5,700 nt of DNA from an uncultured Collinsella sp. Lineage in GTDB: Bacteria > Actinomycetota > Coriobacteriia > Coriobacteriales > Coriobacteriaceae. Below, one piece after another: positions 1-5,700 of the stretch. Where the stretch lies: NCBI GenBank assembly GCA_958421035.1, contig CATZKS010000116.1, positions 1 to 5,700 on the forward strand, written 5' to 3'. Under the pieces are notes generated by a model that ran no database searches, had not been told where the DNA came from, and saw only the letters and a list, made by a program, of their open reading frames with translations. Both the position numbers and the translations under genes were made by a program. Position 1 is the stretch's first letter. Each line of letters opens with the position of its first letter.

Positions 1-15
1 CCGGACTTTGACGAG

Positions 16-23
16 AAAGGAAG
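16..23 (+). promoter_or_regulatory. Ribosome binding site of the SPFH gene
   Basis: AAAGGAAG ends 6 bases before the ATG at 30 and supports that start. No promoter can be judged because only 29 bases of upstream sequence are present. Confidence 0.7.
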
Positions 24-29
24 ATCACC

Positions 30-1271
30 ATGGGACTCTTGAAAGCTGGATTGGGAGCTGCCGGCGGCGTCATGGCCGACCAGTGGAAGGAATTTATCTA
101 CTGCGAATCGATGCCCGCTGACGTCTTGGCCTGCAAGGGCGTCAAACGAACCGGCGGCCGCAGCTCCAACACACACGGCGAGGACAACGTCATCTCCAAC
201 GGCTCCGTCATCGCCGTCAACGACGGCCAGGGCATGCTCGTGGTGCAAAACGGCAAGATCATCGAAGTCGCACTGGAGCCCGGCGAGTTCGTCTTCGATA
301 CCGGCAGCGAGCCGAGCGTCTTTAGCGGCAACCTGGGCGACTCCATCAAGGAGACCTTCGCCAATATCGGCAGCCGCTTTACCTTCGGCGGCGACGCGGG
401 CAAGGACCAGCGCGTCTACTTCATTAACACCAAGGAGATTATCGGCAATAAGTACGGCACCGCCTCGCCCGTGCCCTTCCGCGTGGTCGACAACAACATT
501 GGCCTGGACGTCGACATCTCCGTGCGCTGCAACGGCGAGTATTCGTACCGCATCACCAACCCGCTGCTGTTCTACACCAATGTATGCGGCAACGTGACCG
601 ATAGCTACACGCGCGACAAGATCGACAGCCAGCTTAAGTCCGAGCTGCTCACCGCCCTGCAGCCCGCCTTTGCCAAGATCTCGGAGATGGGCATCCGCTA
701 CAGCGCCATCCCCGGCCACACCACCGAGCTCGCCCGCGCGCTCAACGAGGTCCTCTCCGCCGACTGGCGCGACCTGCGTGGCGTCGAGATCGTGAGCTTT
801 GGCGTAAACTCCATCGCCGCCTCGCAAGAAGACGAGCAGATGATCAAGGACCTGCAGAAGGCCGCCGTCATGCGCGATCCCACGATGGCGGCCGCCAATA
901 TCGCCAGCGCCCAGAGCGACGCGATGCGTGCGGCAGCAGCCAACCCCAACGGCGCGATGGCCGGCTTTATGGGCATGGGCATGGCAGGCGGCATGGGCGG
1001 CATGAACGCCAGCCAGCTGTTCGCTGCCGGCCAGGCGCAGCAGCAGGCCGCCCCGCAACCGGCTCCGGCCCCCGCCCCCGCACCGGCTCCCGCCGCCGCG
1101 CCTGCGGCCGGCACGTGGACCTGCAGCTGCGGCGCCACCAACACCGGCAAGTTCTGCCCGGAGTGCGGCAGCCCCGCGCCCGCCCCGGCACCGGCCAAGT
1201 GGTTCTGCCCCAACTGCGGTAGCGAAAACGGCGGCAAGTTCTGCAGCAACTGCGGAACGCCCAGGCCCTAG
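30..1271 (+). CDS. SPFH-domain protein (YdjI / virion-core-protein-like) with two C-terminal zinc ribbons
   Basis: This 413-residue protein is probably a cytoplasmic, membrane-associated scaffold of the stomatin/prohibitin/flotillin (SPFH) superfamily. It belongs to the branch that includes B. subtilis YdjI, often annotated 'virion core protein'. YdjI is known to help recruit PspA to membranes; that role here is inferred. Seen in the sequence: an N-terminus of the type typical for this branch (MGLLKAGLGAAGG, then DQWKEF at 17-22); an SPFH-like alpha/beta region at about 55-275; an Ala-rich helix at 275-308; a Gly/Met-rich stretch at 310-325; a Gln/Pro/Ala linker at 335-362; and two short zinc ribbons with cysteines at 365/367/376/379 and 393/396/405/408. 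There is no signal peptide or clear transmembrane helix. The ATG is chosen because AAAGGAAG at 16-23 precedes it at good spacing. The gene upstream is outside the window. The family call is fairly sure; the exact role is not. Confidence 0.88.
   Translation: MGLLKAGLGAAGGVMADQWKEFIYCESMPADVLACKGVKRTGGRSSNTHGEDNVISNGSVIAVNDGQGMLVVQNGKIIEVALEPGEFVFDTGSEPSVFSGNLGDSIKETFANIGSRFTFGGDAGKDQRVYFINTKEIIGNKYGTASPVPFRVVDNNIGLDVDISVRCNGEYSYRITNPLLFYTNVCGNVTDSYTRDKIDSQLKSELLTALQPAFAKISEMGIRYSAIPGHTTELARALNEVLSADWRDLRGVEIVSFGVNSIAASQEDEQMIKDLQKAAVMRDPTMAAANIASAQSDAMRAAAANPNGAMAGFMGMGMAGGMGGMNASQLFAAGQAQQQAAPQPAPAPAPAPAPAAAPAAGTWTCSCGATNTGKFCPECGSPAPAPAPAKWFCPNCGSENGGKFCSNCGTPRP
1029..1115 (+). repeat. Gln/Pro-Ala low-complexity linker inside the SPFH gene
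   Basis: This in-frame stretch is made of imperfect GCN-CCN hexamers encoding alternating Ala and Pro, preceded by a short Gln run. A shorter Pro-Ala run separates the two zinc ribbons at about 1174-1196. It probably acts as a stiff, extended spacer between the SPFH body and the metal-binding tail. Repeats of this kind change length easily between strains by slippage. Confidence 0.75.
1122..1256 (+). other. Tandem zinc-ribbon coding segment
   Basis: Two Cys4 modules are seen: CxC-8-CPxCG at residues 365-380 and CPxCG-8-CxxCG at 393-409. Both share the core pattern G-K-F-C-x-x-C-G, which suggests internal duplication. Such ribbons usually bind one zinc each and mediate protein contacts. The first knuckle of ribbon 1 is C-S-C, one residue shorter than the usual C-x-x-C. 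Confidence 0.85.
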
Positions 1272-1339
1272 CCCCTCTATCTGGTAATTGGCGGGGGATC
1301 CGCCGCCCCCACTCCTGCTTCTATGGGTTTCGTTCGATT

Positions 1340-1347
1340 AAGGAGGA
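1340..1347 (+). promoter_or_regulatory. Strong ribosome binding site of the lipoprotein gene
   Basis: AAGGAGGA is a near-perfect Shine-Dalgarno sequence, 4 bases before the ATG at 1352. It predicts efficient translation and settles the start. Confidence 0.85.
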
Positions 1348-1351
1348 CACC

Positions 1352-2194
1352 ATGAAGACAACGTTCAAAAAGTCCGTACTCGCATTCCTGACATGCGTCC
1401 TGGCGCTCGCCTTTGCCCTGACGGGCTGCAGCGGCGGCGCCAAAGACCCCAAGGCCGACTTCGTCGGCAGCTGGGAACTCTCGGGTGGAACCGTGGATGG
1501 CGAAGAGCTGACCGATGAGTACATGAAGATGCTCGAGGATTGGGGTGTCCACTGCGTCCTGATTCTCGATGAGGACGGCACGGGTGCCCTCGACCTGTTC
1601 CTTGAGGTTGTCGACCTTAAATGGGAGGCAAAGGACGCCACCACTGTGACGATCACCGCCGAAGATGAGTCACACGACATGAAGCTCAAGGACGGCAAAC
1701 TCATCCTCGAAGAGGATGACGGCAACCTCGTCTTTACCAAGTCCGACAAGGATCTGTCCGGCACGGTGAAGAAGGATCGCGAGGCGGCCGAAAAGGAAGA
1801 GGAGATCGATGAGGCCGTCGAAGACGACGACGTCCAGCGCGCCGAAATCTCCCCCGCCGTCACCGTCGCCGATGACGATCTGTGCACCATCACCGTCACC
1901 GAGAAGTTCAAGGACGACTGGGGCGACATCGGCTTTGTCGTCAACATCACCAACAAGAGCGACAAGGACCTGACCTTCTACGCTCCCAGCGGTAAGACCA
2001 ACGTCAACGGCACCATGAAGGAACCCTGGTTCTCGGCTCACCTGATGCCCGGCACCAACGCCACCGAGGAATTCACGTTCTCGAGCGGCGAGCTCGATAG
2101 CCTCGACGACCTGGTCAACACGACCATCGGCATCGACGCCTACCTGACCGATTCCTACGAGGACGTCGTCTCCTACAGCGCAACCATCGCGTAA
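1352..2194 (+). CDS. Two-domain secreted lipoprotein (lipocalin-like plus Ig-like domain)
   Basis: This 280-residue protein is likely anchored to the outer face of the cytoplasmic membrane. Lys residues at 2, 6 and 7 are followed by a hydrophobic core (9-22) and the lipobox L-T-G-C, with Cys26 as the lipid-carrying residue, then Ser-Gly-Gly. Residues 36-131 begin with F-V-G-S-W-E-L and form a run of short beta strands ending in L-V-F-T-K. This resembles the small lipocalin-like domains common in lipoproteins of gut Gram-positives. A very acidic, probably helical linker covers 138-163. Residues 166-280 form a second beta-rich domain (F-V-V-N-I-T-N-K-S-D-K-D-L) that recalls DUF4352-type Ig-like folds. 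Each domain has one cysteine (68 and 178). The start is fixed by AAGGAGGA at 1340-1347. It lies 80 bases after the SPFH gene with no clear promoter or terminator between, so co-transcription is possible. The lipoprotein call is firm; the ligand and function are unknown. Confidence 0.85.
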   Translation: MKTTFKKSVLAFLTCVLALAFALTGCSGGAKDPKADFVGSWELSGGTVDGEELTDEYMKMLEDWGVHCVLILDEDGTGALDLFLEVVDLKWEAKDATTVTITAEDESHDMKLKDGKLILEEDDGNLVFTKSDKDLSGTVKKDREAAEKEEEIDEAVEDDDVQRAEISPAVTVADDDLCTITVTEKFKDDWGDIGFVVNITNKSDKDLTFYAPSGKTNVNGTMKEPWFSAHLMPGTNATEEFTFSSGELDSLDDLVNTTIGIDAYLTDSYEDVVSYSATIA

Positions 2195-2211
2195 CGGCAT
2201 GTAACATCAGC

Positions 2212-2235
2212 CGCGGATTGGCGGACACATCCGCG
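2212..2235 (+). other. Small hairpin downstream of the lipoprotein gene
   Basis: CGCGGAT (2212-2218) and ATCCGCG (2229-2235) form a perfect 7-bp stem with a 10-base loop, just after the stop codon and before the main terminator. There is no T-tract, so it is not a terminator by itself. It may stabilise the mRNA 3' end or be chance in GC-rich DNA. Confidence 0.3.
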
Positions 2236-2242
2236 CACACCA

Positions 2243-2283
2243 GACGGGGCCGCAGGAGTTAATCCTGCGGCCCCGTCGCTTTT
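2243..2283 (+). terminator. Rho-independent terminator of the rightward genes
   Basis: A perfect 15-bp stem (GACGGGGCCGCAGGA at 2243-2257 with its complement at 2263-2277) closes a 5-base loop and is followed by GC then TTTT (2280-2283). It lies 48 bases after the lipoprotein stop. There is no matching A-tract before the left arm, so it should mainly stop rightward transcription, although so strong a stem could also slow polymerase coming the other way. Confidence 0.9.
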
Positions 2284-2310
2284 ATGCCGACAGCACTGCC
2301 CATACAAGCA

Positions 2311-2349
2311 GGCCGCCCGCCGATTTTAGTTGCGAAACGGCGGGTGGCC
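2311..2349 (-). terminator. Probable terminator of the leftward sensor operon
   Basis: The 12-base arms at 2311-2322 and 2338-2349 pair except at one position, around a 15-base loop. It lies 34 bases beyond the response regulator stop, where an operon terminator is expected. The tract after the stem on the minus strand (TGCTTGTA) is T-poor. The odd pair is a G-U wobble in plus-strand RNA but an A-C mismatch in minus-strand RNA. It could therefore also act as a backup terminator for the rightward genes, since TATCTTT follows the stem on that strand. The direction is uncertain. Confidence 0.55.
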
Positions 2350-2383
2350 TATCTTTGGCGTTGGAGCACGGGCGGCGCACCGA

Positions 2384-3007
2384 CTACGGGCGCTCCATAT
2401 TGGGGACGATACTGCCTTCGGTCACCGCATGCACGGCAAGACGCATGATGTTGTCGTAGCCAGTCTTGCTCAGGATCTCCGAAATGCGGCGCTTGATGGT
2501 GCCCTCGCTCATAAACAGCTCGGCCGCGATCTCGCGACGACTTTTGCCCTCGCAGGCAAGGCGCAAAATCGATAGCTCGACATCGTCGAGGGCCGCCGTG
2601 CCCGAAAAAATGCTCTCGGGCGGCTTGGGAAACGTGCAATAGCCCGCCAGCGTGGAGCGCATCACAGCGAACAGCTCGTCGATACCGACGTTCTTGTACA
2701 CAAAGCTATCGACGCCCGCCTCGCGAGCCTGATCGACAAAGGTAATCTCGGGCATGCCCGTCATGATAATGATGCGACACTCGGGCAGCTGCTCCTTGAT
2801 GCGCGCCGCCGCCACGATGCCGTTTGAATCGTGTTCGGTGCACACGTCCATCAGTATCATGTCCGGGCGCTCCCTGAGTGCGACGCCCAAGGCCTCGGAG
2901 GCATCGGCAATCGCGGCGACGACGGTCATATCGGGCTGGTCACCAACGGAGCGTGCCAGGCTCTCGCGCAGAATGGCCTGGTCTTCGACTATAAGAACGC
3001 GGATCAT
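2384..3007 (-). CDS. NarL/LuxR-family two-component response regulator
   Basis: This 207-residue cytoplasmic transcription factor is expected to be phosphorylated by the kinase encoded just upstream and then to bind target promoters. The receiver domain covers about 1-120: acidic pair Glu8-Asp9, phospho-acceptor Asp54 in L-M-D-V, switch Thr83 in M-T-G, and Lys105 in V-Y-K. A linker (121-138) leads to a LuxR/GerE helix-turn-helix at about 140-195 (L-S-I-L-R-L-A-C-E-G-K-S then R-E-I-A-A-E-L-F-M-S-E-G-T-I-K). The length is normal for the family. All receiver residues needed for phosphorylation are present. The usual T-V-K-x-H of the recognition helix reads T-I-K-R-R. The ATG overlaps the kinase stop as ATGA, and AAAGGAGA (3013-3020 on this strand) lies inside the end of the kinase gene. 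The targets are not visible; autoregulation or control of a neighbour outside the window is possible. Confidence 0.95.
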   Translation of the reverse strand: MIRVLIVEDQAILRESLARSVGDQPDMTVVAAIADASEALGVALRERPDMILMDVCTEHDSNGIVAAARIKEQLPECRIIIMTGMPEITFVDQAREAGVDSFVYKNVGIDELFAVMRSTLAGYCTFPKPPESIFSGTAALDDVELSILRLACEGKSRREIAAELFMSEGTIKRRISEILSKTGYDNIMRLAVHAVTEGSIVPNMERP

Positions 3008-3020
3008 GAGCTTCTCCTTT
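3004..3020 (-). promoter_or_regulatory. Kinase/regulator junction: ATGA overlap with internal ribosome binding site
   Basis: The stop codon of the histidine kinase (TGA, 3006-3004) overlaps the regulator start (ATG, 3007-3005) by the classic ATGA. AAAGGAGA at 3020-3013 is a good Shine-Dalgarno 5 bases before the ATG. This implies coupled translation and a fixed kinase-to-regulator ratio. Confidence 0.9.
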
Positions 3021-4503
3021 GGGACGTGTCGTTGGCGTTAAGCGGAATGGACACCGCAAGCGTAAAGGGCGGGGCGGCGTGGACCTCTAGGCTGCCACCC
3101 AGATCTTGTGCGACATGCCTCATACCTGGGATACCCGTTCCCTCGCGATACGATACGGGGGCCGGGGACCCATCGTTAGAAATCGTCATGCGCGCGACGG
3201 CTCCAGCATCCGCCCCCTCCTGCCACAGACGCACGTGGACCCGATGTGCCTGCGCATGCTTGGTGGCATTGGTCGAGGCCTCGCGGATAATCTGCAAAAA
3301 TGCGGCGGCGACACGCGCGTCCTCGGGCAGCACACCCTCAACATCGATCTGCACACTCACCAGGCCAAAAGCATGGACGATATCACCCAGCTGCTCTGCA
3401 GGCTCGCTGGCACCGCCACTGCGCAAATCGGCGGCGATTGAGCGCAGCAACGGGTCAATCTGCTCGAGCGACTCATCGTCCAGACGTCCCTCCTCCAAAT
3501 AGCGATGAAGAATGGACAGGCGCTGCCCGATCACGTCGTGCACGCGGGCACGCATACGTAGGTAGGCCGCATTGTCGGCAACCTTTTTAACTTCTTCGAT
3601 CTGGGCCTGGAGCTCTTGGCCCGCAAGCTCAAGCAGGTGGTTGGCTTGCGCCAGGCGGTCGTAGGCGTGTGCGTATTCCGTCACGCCCAGGCCGACGACG
3701 CGCTCGAACGGACGGCCCGAGACCGTAACGGAGTCACGCACGAACAGACGAATCTCGGAAGGAGAGATCTCGACCACGGCGCGATCCCTACCAAAGCGAT
3801 CAAGGTCGATATGGGCGCGATTAGTGCTGCTTTCGGGCATTTGCATGCTAAGTTTGCGCAGGTCGTTCCACGTGCTGCTCATGTCGCCCAGATCGGTGGG
3901 CATATGGAGCTCTACGAGGTTTTTGCGCATGCAGCGGTTCATGAGCAGCGGACGGCCCCTCGGGTCTAGATACAGGATGCCCACGGGAATCACGTTGATG
4001 GTCTCGATCGTCGAGAACATGGTGATATCCTCCTGGCGGTTACGGACGTCCATCAAGAGCGCCGCGATGGAGCGGAACAGGAAGAACGCCCCCTCCGTGA
4101 TAAGGACAACGGTCCACGCCGAGCCCATGGCAAAAACCACCGGTGGTGTAACGGCGACAACAAGCAACAGTTCGGCCAGCATGACGAGGCGACGATAGTG
4201 CACCATAAGTACCACGCCATAGGCAAAGATTGCGGCATTGAGCCACAACGCTCCGCCCATTGCCCTGGCGCAAACGTCAAGCGGCGCCACCAGATACGAG
4301 CCAGACGACGCGAATAAGATGAGCGCCAAAACCACCAGGTGAAGCACAAGGCTCGCCTCGTAGGCGCAAATCACCTTACGGTTATAGGGCGAGCGGCGCG
4401 ATGCGATGAGCGGGACGTGGATCGTCTGCAGGCACGCAGCCAGGGCAAAGACAACATCGAGCGCAACGATTTGGGGAAGAACGAGCGAAATCTGCATCGT
4501 CAC
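3004..4503 (-). CDS. Membrane sensor histidine kinase, HisKA_3-like, partner of the NarL regulator
   Basis: This 499-residue kinase should autophosphorylate on His and pass the phosphate to Asp54 of the regulator encoded directly downstream. Domains in order: about five hydrophobic helices within residues 9-151 (around 9-34, 45-72, 84-102, 106-125, 128-150); a PAS-like sensor domain at about 162-276 (I-P-V-G-I-L-Y-L-D); a coiled coil at 280-318; a dimerisation/phospho-acceptor helix with His322 in V-H-D-V-I-G-Q-R-L; and a HATPase domain at about 395-490. The ATPase has an N box E-A-S-T-N-A-T-K-H-A (Asn412), a G1 box N-D-G (443-445) and a G2 box G-T-G-I-P-G-M (455-461). All catalytic motifs look intact. 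No extracytoplasmic domain is large enough to bind a soluble ligand alone, so the signal may be sensed in the membrane, by the PAS-like domain or through the upstream partner. The start is GTG at 4503, overlapping the upstream stop; an ATG two codons in is the alternative. Confidence 0.93.
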   Translation of the reverse strand: MTMQISLVLPQIVALDVVFALAACLQTIHVPLIASRRSPYNRKVICAYEASLVLHLVVLALILFASSGSYLVAPLDVCARAMGGALWLNAAIFAYGVVLMVHYRRLVMLAELLLVVAVTPPVVFAMGSAWTVVLITEGAFFLFRSIAALLMDVRNRQEDITMFSTIETINVIPVGILYLDPRGRPLLMNRCMRKNLVELHMPTDLGDMSSTWNDLRKLSMQMPESSTNRAHIDLDRFGRDRAVVEISPSEIRLFVRDSVTVSGRPFERVVGLGVTEYAHAYDRLAQANHLLELAGQELQAQIEEVKKVADNAAYLRMRARVHDVIGQRLSILHRYLEEGRLDDESLEQIDPLLRSIAADLRSGGASEPAEQLGDIVHAFGLVSVQIDVEGVLPEDARVAAAFLQIIREASTNATKHAQAHRVHVRLWQEGADAGAVARMTISNDGSPAPVSYREGTGIPGMRHVAQDLGGSLEVHAAPPFTLAVSIPLNANDTSQRRSS

Positions 4504-4515
4504 TCACCCGCCCTC
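4495..4515 (-). promoter_or_regulatory. Sensor/kinase junction: GTGA overlap and start choice
   Basis: The upstream stop (TGA, 4502-4500) overlaps a GTG start (4503-4501) as GTGA. GAGGG (4515-4511) lies 7 bases ahead of the GTG. An in-frame ATG at 4497-4495 is the competing start but sits 13 bases from that weak site. GTG is preferred for spacing and for its symmetry with the ATGA junction downstream. Initiation probably depends on ribosomes arriving from the upstream gene. Confidence 0.7.
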
Positions 4516-5700
4516 GGCATCAAGACAATCATGTGCAGCTGGCCGGGCTCGCCCTCAAGGCGGTATGCCACGTTGCGCCCTTGCAGAGCGCTTTCGAGCT
4601 CTTGCGCAGCGAGCGTCTGCGAAAGATCTTCATCATCGTTGGAAAAAAGCGTGGCGCGCAGCTCGACACTGCATCGGTCATGGTCGCCCAAGTGATACAT
4701 AAGCGCCGGATGGTCGGTGGTGTAGGCAAAAAACGCAAAGTCATACACGCAGTCGTACAGGGCGCTTACCGTACTGGCGTGCAACGGGCGCCGTATGGCG
4801 ATAATCGAGGCGCAATCGACATCGATCGTGCGCAGGTCACTTGCGAGCTCGTTGGCGATGAGCTGAATGCGGTCGCGATCAAAACCGCTCTCCCCGTGCT
4901 GTGCCAACGTGAGCGACCCCTTGCGCTTGCAATAGGCGACGAGCATCTTGGCGCGCTGCAGCATGCGGTAACGCTCGTGCGAAGACGCTTCGTCGGTCAA
5001 CGGTGGCAACGAGCCCAGCAGGTCGTACATCTCTTCGAGCGCGCGGGCAAGCGCCTGGTCCACGTCTTGGACCAGCAAGGTCTCGGCCTCTTGATCTGCC
5101 AAATGCGCCTTAAGGTCGTAGTCGGCGGCGAGCAGCTCGTTTTGACGCTGCAGCTCCATTCGACGATGTGCCAGTTCACGGTTAAGCTCGTTGAGCTCCG
5201 ACACGTCTTGGGCAAGCAGCGCCGATCCACCCAGCAGCGGAAAGGCACGGTACATCACATTGGGATCGGACGCCACGGCAAAGGCATGGGCGCGGCCGTG
5301 CTCCTGGGTCCGCAACTCCTCGCGCACGCCTACCGGCATTGGCTTTGACACCGGCGTGGCATAGACCTCCTGCAGGTCGCGCGTTAGGACTTTGAGGTCG
5401 AGCGGCAAGGTGTCGAAGATGCCGGCGATGTCGTGATACGACGGAATGACACCGCAATCGAGACAGATTTCCATCGCCACCACGCACAGGACGCAATAGA
5501 CGAGCGAAAAGTTGAGCCTCCATGCCCAGGGCACGCGCAACGCATACGAGACGGCAAAGAATGCGCCACCCAGCAGTACGAGCGCCGCCGTGCCCGAGAA
5601 ACGCTGGATGCGAAAGGACGAGGACCGACCAACCAGGATAAAAAAGGCTCTTCGGTGGTTTCTGTGGGAGAGATTCCGGCATAGGCCCAGCTCAGCGGGC
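4500..5700 (-). CDS. Partial membrane sensor protein resembling a 7TM histidine kinase but lacking the catalytic motifs (5' end outside window)
   Basis: 399 codons are visible, and the frame is open through the right edge, so the N-terminus is missing. A TTG at 5540 gives a 346-residue product, but it falls inside a hydrophobic region and has no convincing reason to be the start. Seen, with residues numbered from that TTG: two hydrophobic helices (about 5543-5594, and residues 10-30); then L-D-C-G-V-I-P-S-Y and a PAS-like segment at 36-113; a long coiled coil (114-157); and a helical region with V-Q-D-V at 157-160 where a kinase would have V-H-D. The C-terminal region (about 190-346) has the outline of a HATPase fold but no N-box Asn (D-C-V-Y-D-F-A-F-F-A) and no glycine-rich G2 box. 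The layout recalls, from memory, proteins with a 'histidine kinase N-terminal 7TM' domain. It is the first visible gene of the kinase-regulator operon and overlaps the kinase by 4 bases. It is most likely a co-sensor or pseudokinase; this is inferred. Confidence 0.78.
   Translation of the reverse strand, partial: PAELGLCRNLSHRNHRRAFFILVGRSSSFRIQRFSGTAALVLLGGAFFAVSYALRVPWAWRLNFSLVYCVLCVVAMEICLDCGVIPSYHDIAGIFDTLPLDLKVLTRDLQEVYATPVSKPMPVGVREELRTQEHGRAHAFAVASDPNVMYRAFPLLGGSALLAQDVSELNELNRELAHRRMELQRQNELLAADYDLKAHLADQEAETLLVQDVDQALARALEEMYDLLGSLPPLTDEASSHERYRMLQRAKMLVAYCKRKGSLTLAQHGESGFDRDRIQLIANELASDLRTIDVDCASIIAIRRPLHASTVSALYDCVYDFAFFAYTTDHPALMYHLGDHDRCSVELRATLFSNDDEDLSQTLAAQELESALQGRNVAYRLEGEPGQLHMIVLMPRAGE

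Larger units (their letters stand above)
2195..2383. other. Convergent intergenic region
   Basis: These 189 bases lie between the stops of two converging transcription units. They hold three hairpins (2212-2235, 2243-2277, 2311-2349) and no gene with a credible start, ribosome binding site or codon pattern. Confidence 0.8.

Noticed and set aside
698..1249. Leftward open frame of 183 codons opposite the SPFH gene
   Set aside because: Its Ala/Gly-rich product simply mirrors the Pro-Ala linker and there is no start signal; the rightward SPFH and zinc-ribbon motifs are clear.
1290..1304. Possible terminator between the SPFH and lipoprotein genes (GGCGG-5 bases-CCGCC)
   Set aside because: The stem is only 5 bp and no T-tract follows. 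In such GC-rich DNA this is likely chance, though it could weakly attenuate.
1272..1351. Promoter for the lipoprotein gene
   Set aside because: No pair of -35 and -10 boxes with normal spacing could be found; the nearest candidates (TTGGCG at 1289 and TTCTAT at 1319) are too far apart.
1321..2200. Two long leftward open frames (1321-1965 and 1670-2200) opposite the lipoprotein gene
   Set aside because: Their products are low-complexity Ser-rich or Val/Gly/Asp-rich shadows. The rightward frame has a signal peptide, lipobox and strong ribosome binding site.
2831..3502. Rightward open frame of 223 codons spanning the kinase/regulator junction
   Set aside because: It runs antisense across two well-supported genes and has no recognisable domain or ribosome binding site.
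4533..5348. Open rightward frame of 271 codons opposite the partial sensor gene
   Set aside because: It is a mirror of a GC-rich gene, lacks a plausible ribosome binding site and domain, and the leftward frame has clear membrane, PAS-like and coiled-coil features plus the operon overlaps.

Overview
The window looks like a chromosomal segment from a GC-rich gut actinobacterium. A member of the Coriobacteriia, such as Collinsella or a relative, is the best guess. This rests on the strong G/C preference at third codon positions, the NarL-type two-component operon and the lipoprotein style. It is inferred from sequence character, not from a database match. No mobile element, CRISPR array, tRNA or rRNA is visible.

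Layout. Two genes read rightwards. The first (30-1271) is an SPFH-domain protein of the YdjI / 'virion core protein-like' type, with a Pro-Ala linker and two zinc ribbons at its C-terminus. The second (1352-2194) is a lipoprotein with a lipocalin-like domain, an acidic linker and a C-terminal beta-rich domain. A strong intrinsic terminator (2243-2283) closes this side. Three genes then read leftwards from the right edge and converge on the first two: a membrane sensor protein cut by the window edge (4500-5700), a membrane histidine kinase (3004-4503) and a NarL/LuxR response regulator (2384-3007). A second hairpin (2311-2349) probably ends this operon. The 189-base gap between the converging units contains only termination hairpins.

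How the genes work together. The leftward genes are joined by two 4-base stop/start overlaps (GTGA and ATGA), so they are very likely co-translated and form one signalling unit. The histidine kinase has all the expected motifs: His322, an N box and two G boxes. The response regulator has the phospho-acceptor Asp54 and a C-terminal helix-turn-helix. The first gene resembles a sensor kinase in layout (membrane segments, PAS-like domain, coiled coil, ATPase-like tail). However, it has Gln where the phospho-His is expected and no recognisable N or G boxes, so it may be a pseudokinase or co-sensor for the real kinase. This is the most interesting feature of the window. Its reading frame stays open to the right edge, so a TTG at 5540 should not be taken as its start.

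The two rightward genes may relate to envelope maintenance. B. subtilis YdjI-type SPFH proteins are linked to PspA and membrane stress, but nothing in the sequence ties the lipoprotein to that role beyond adjacency.
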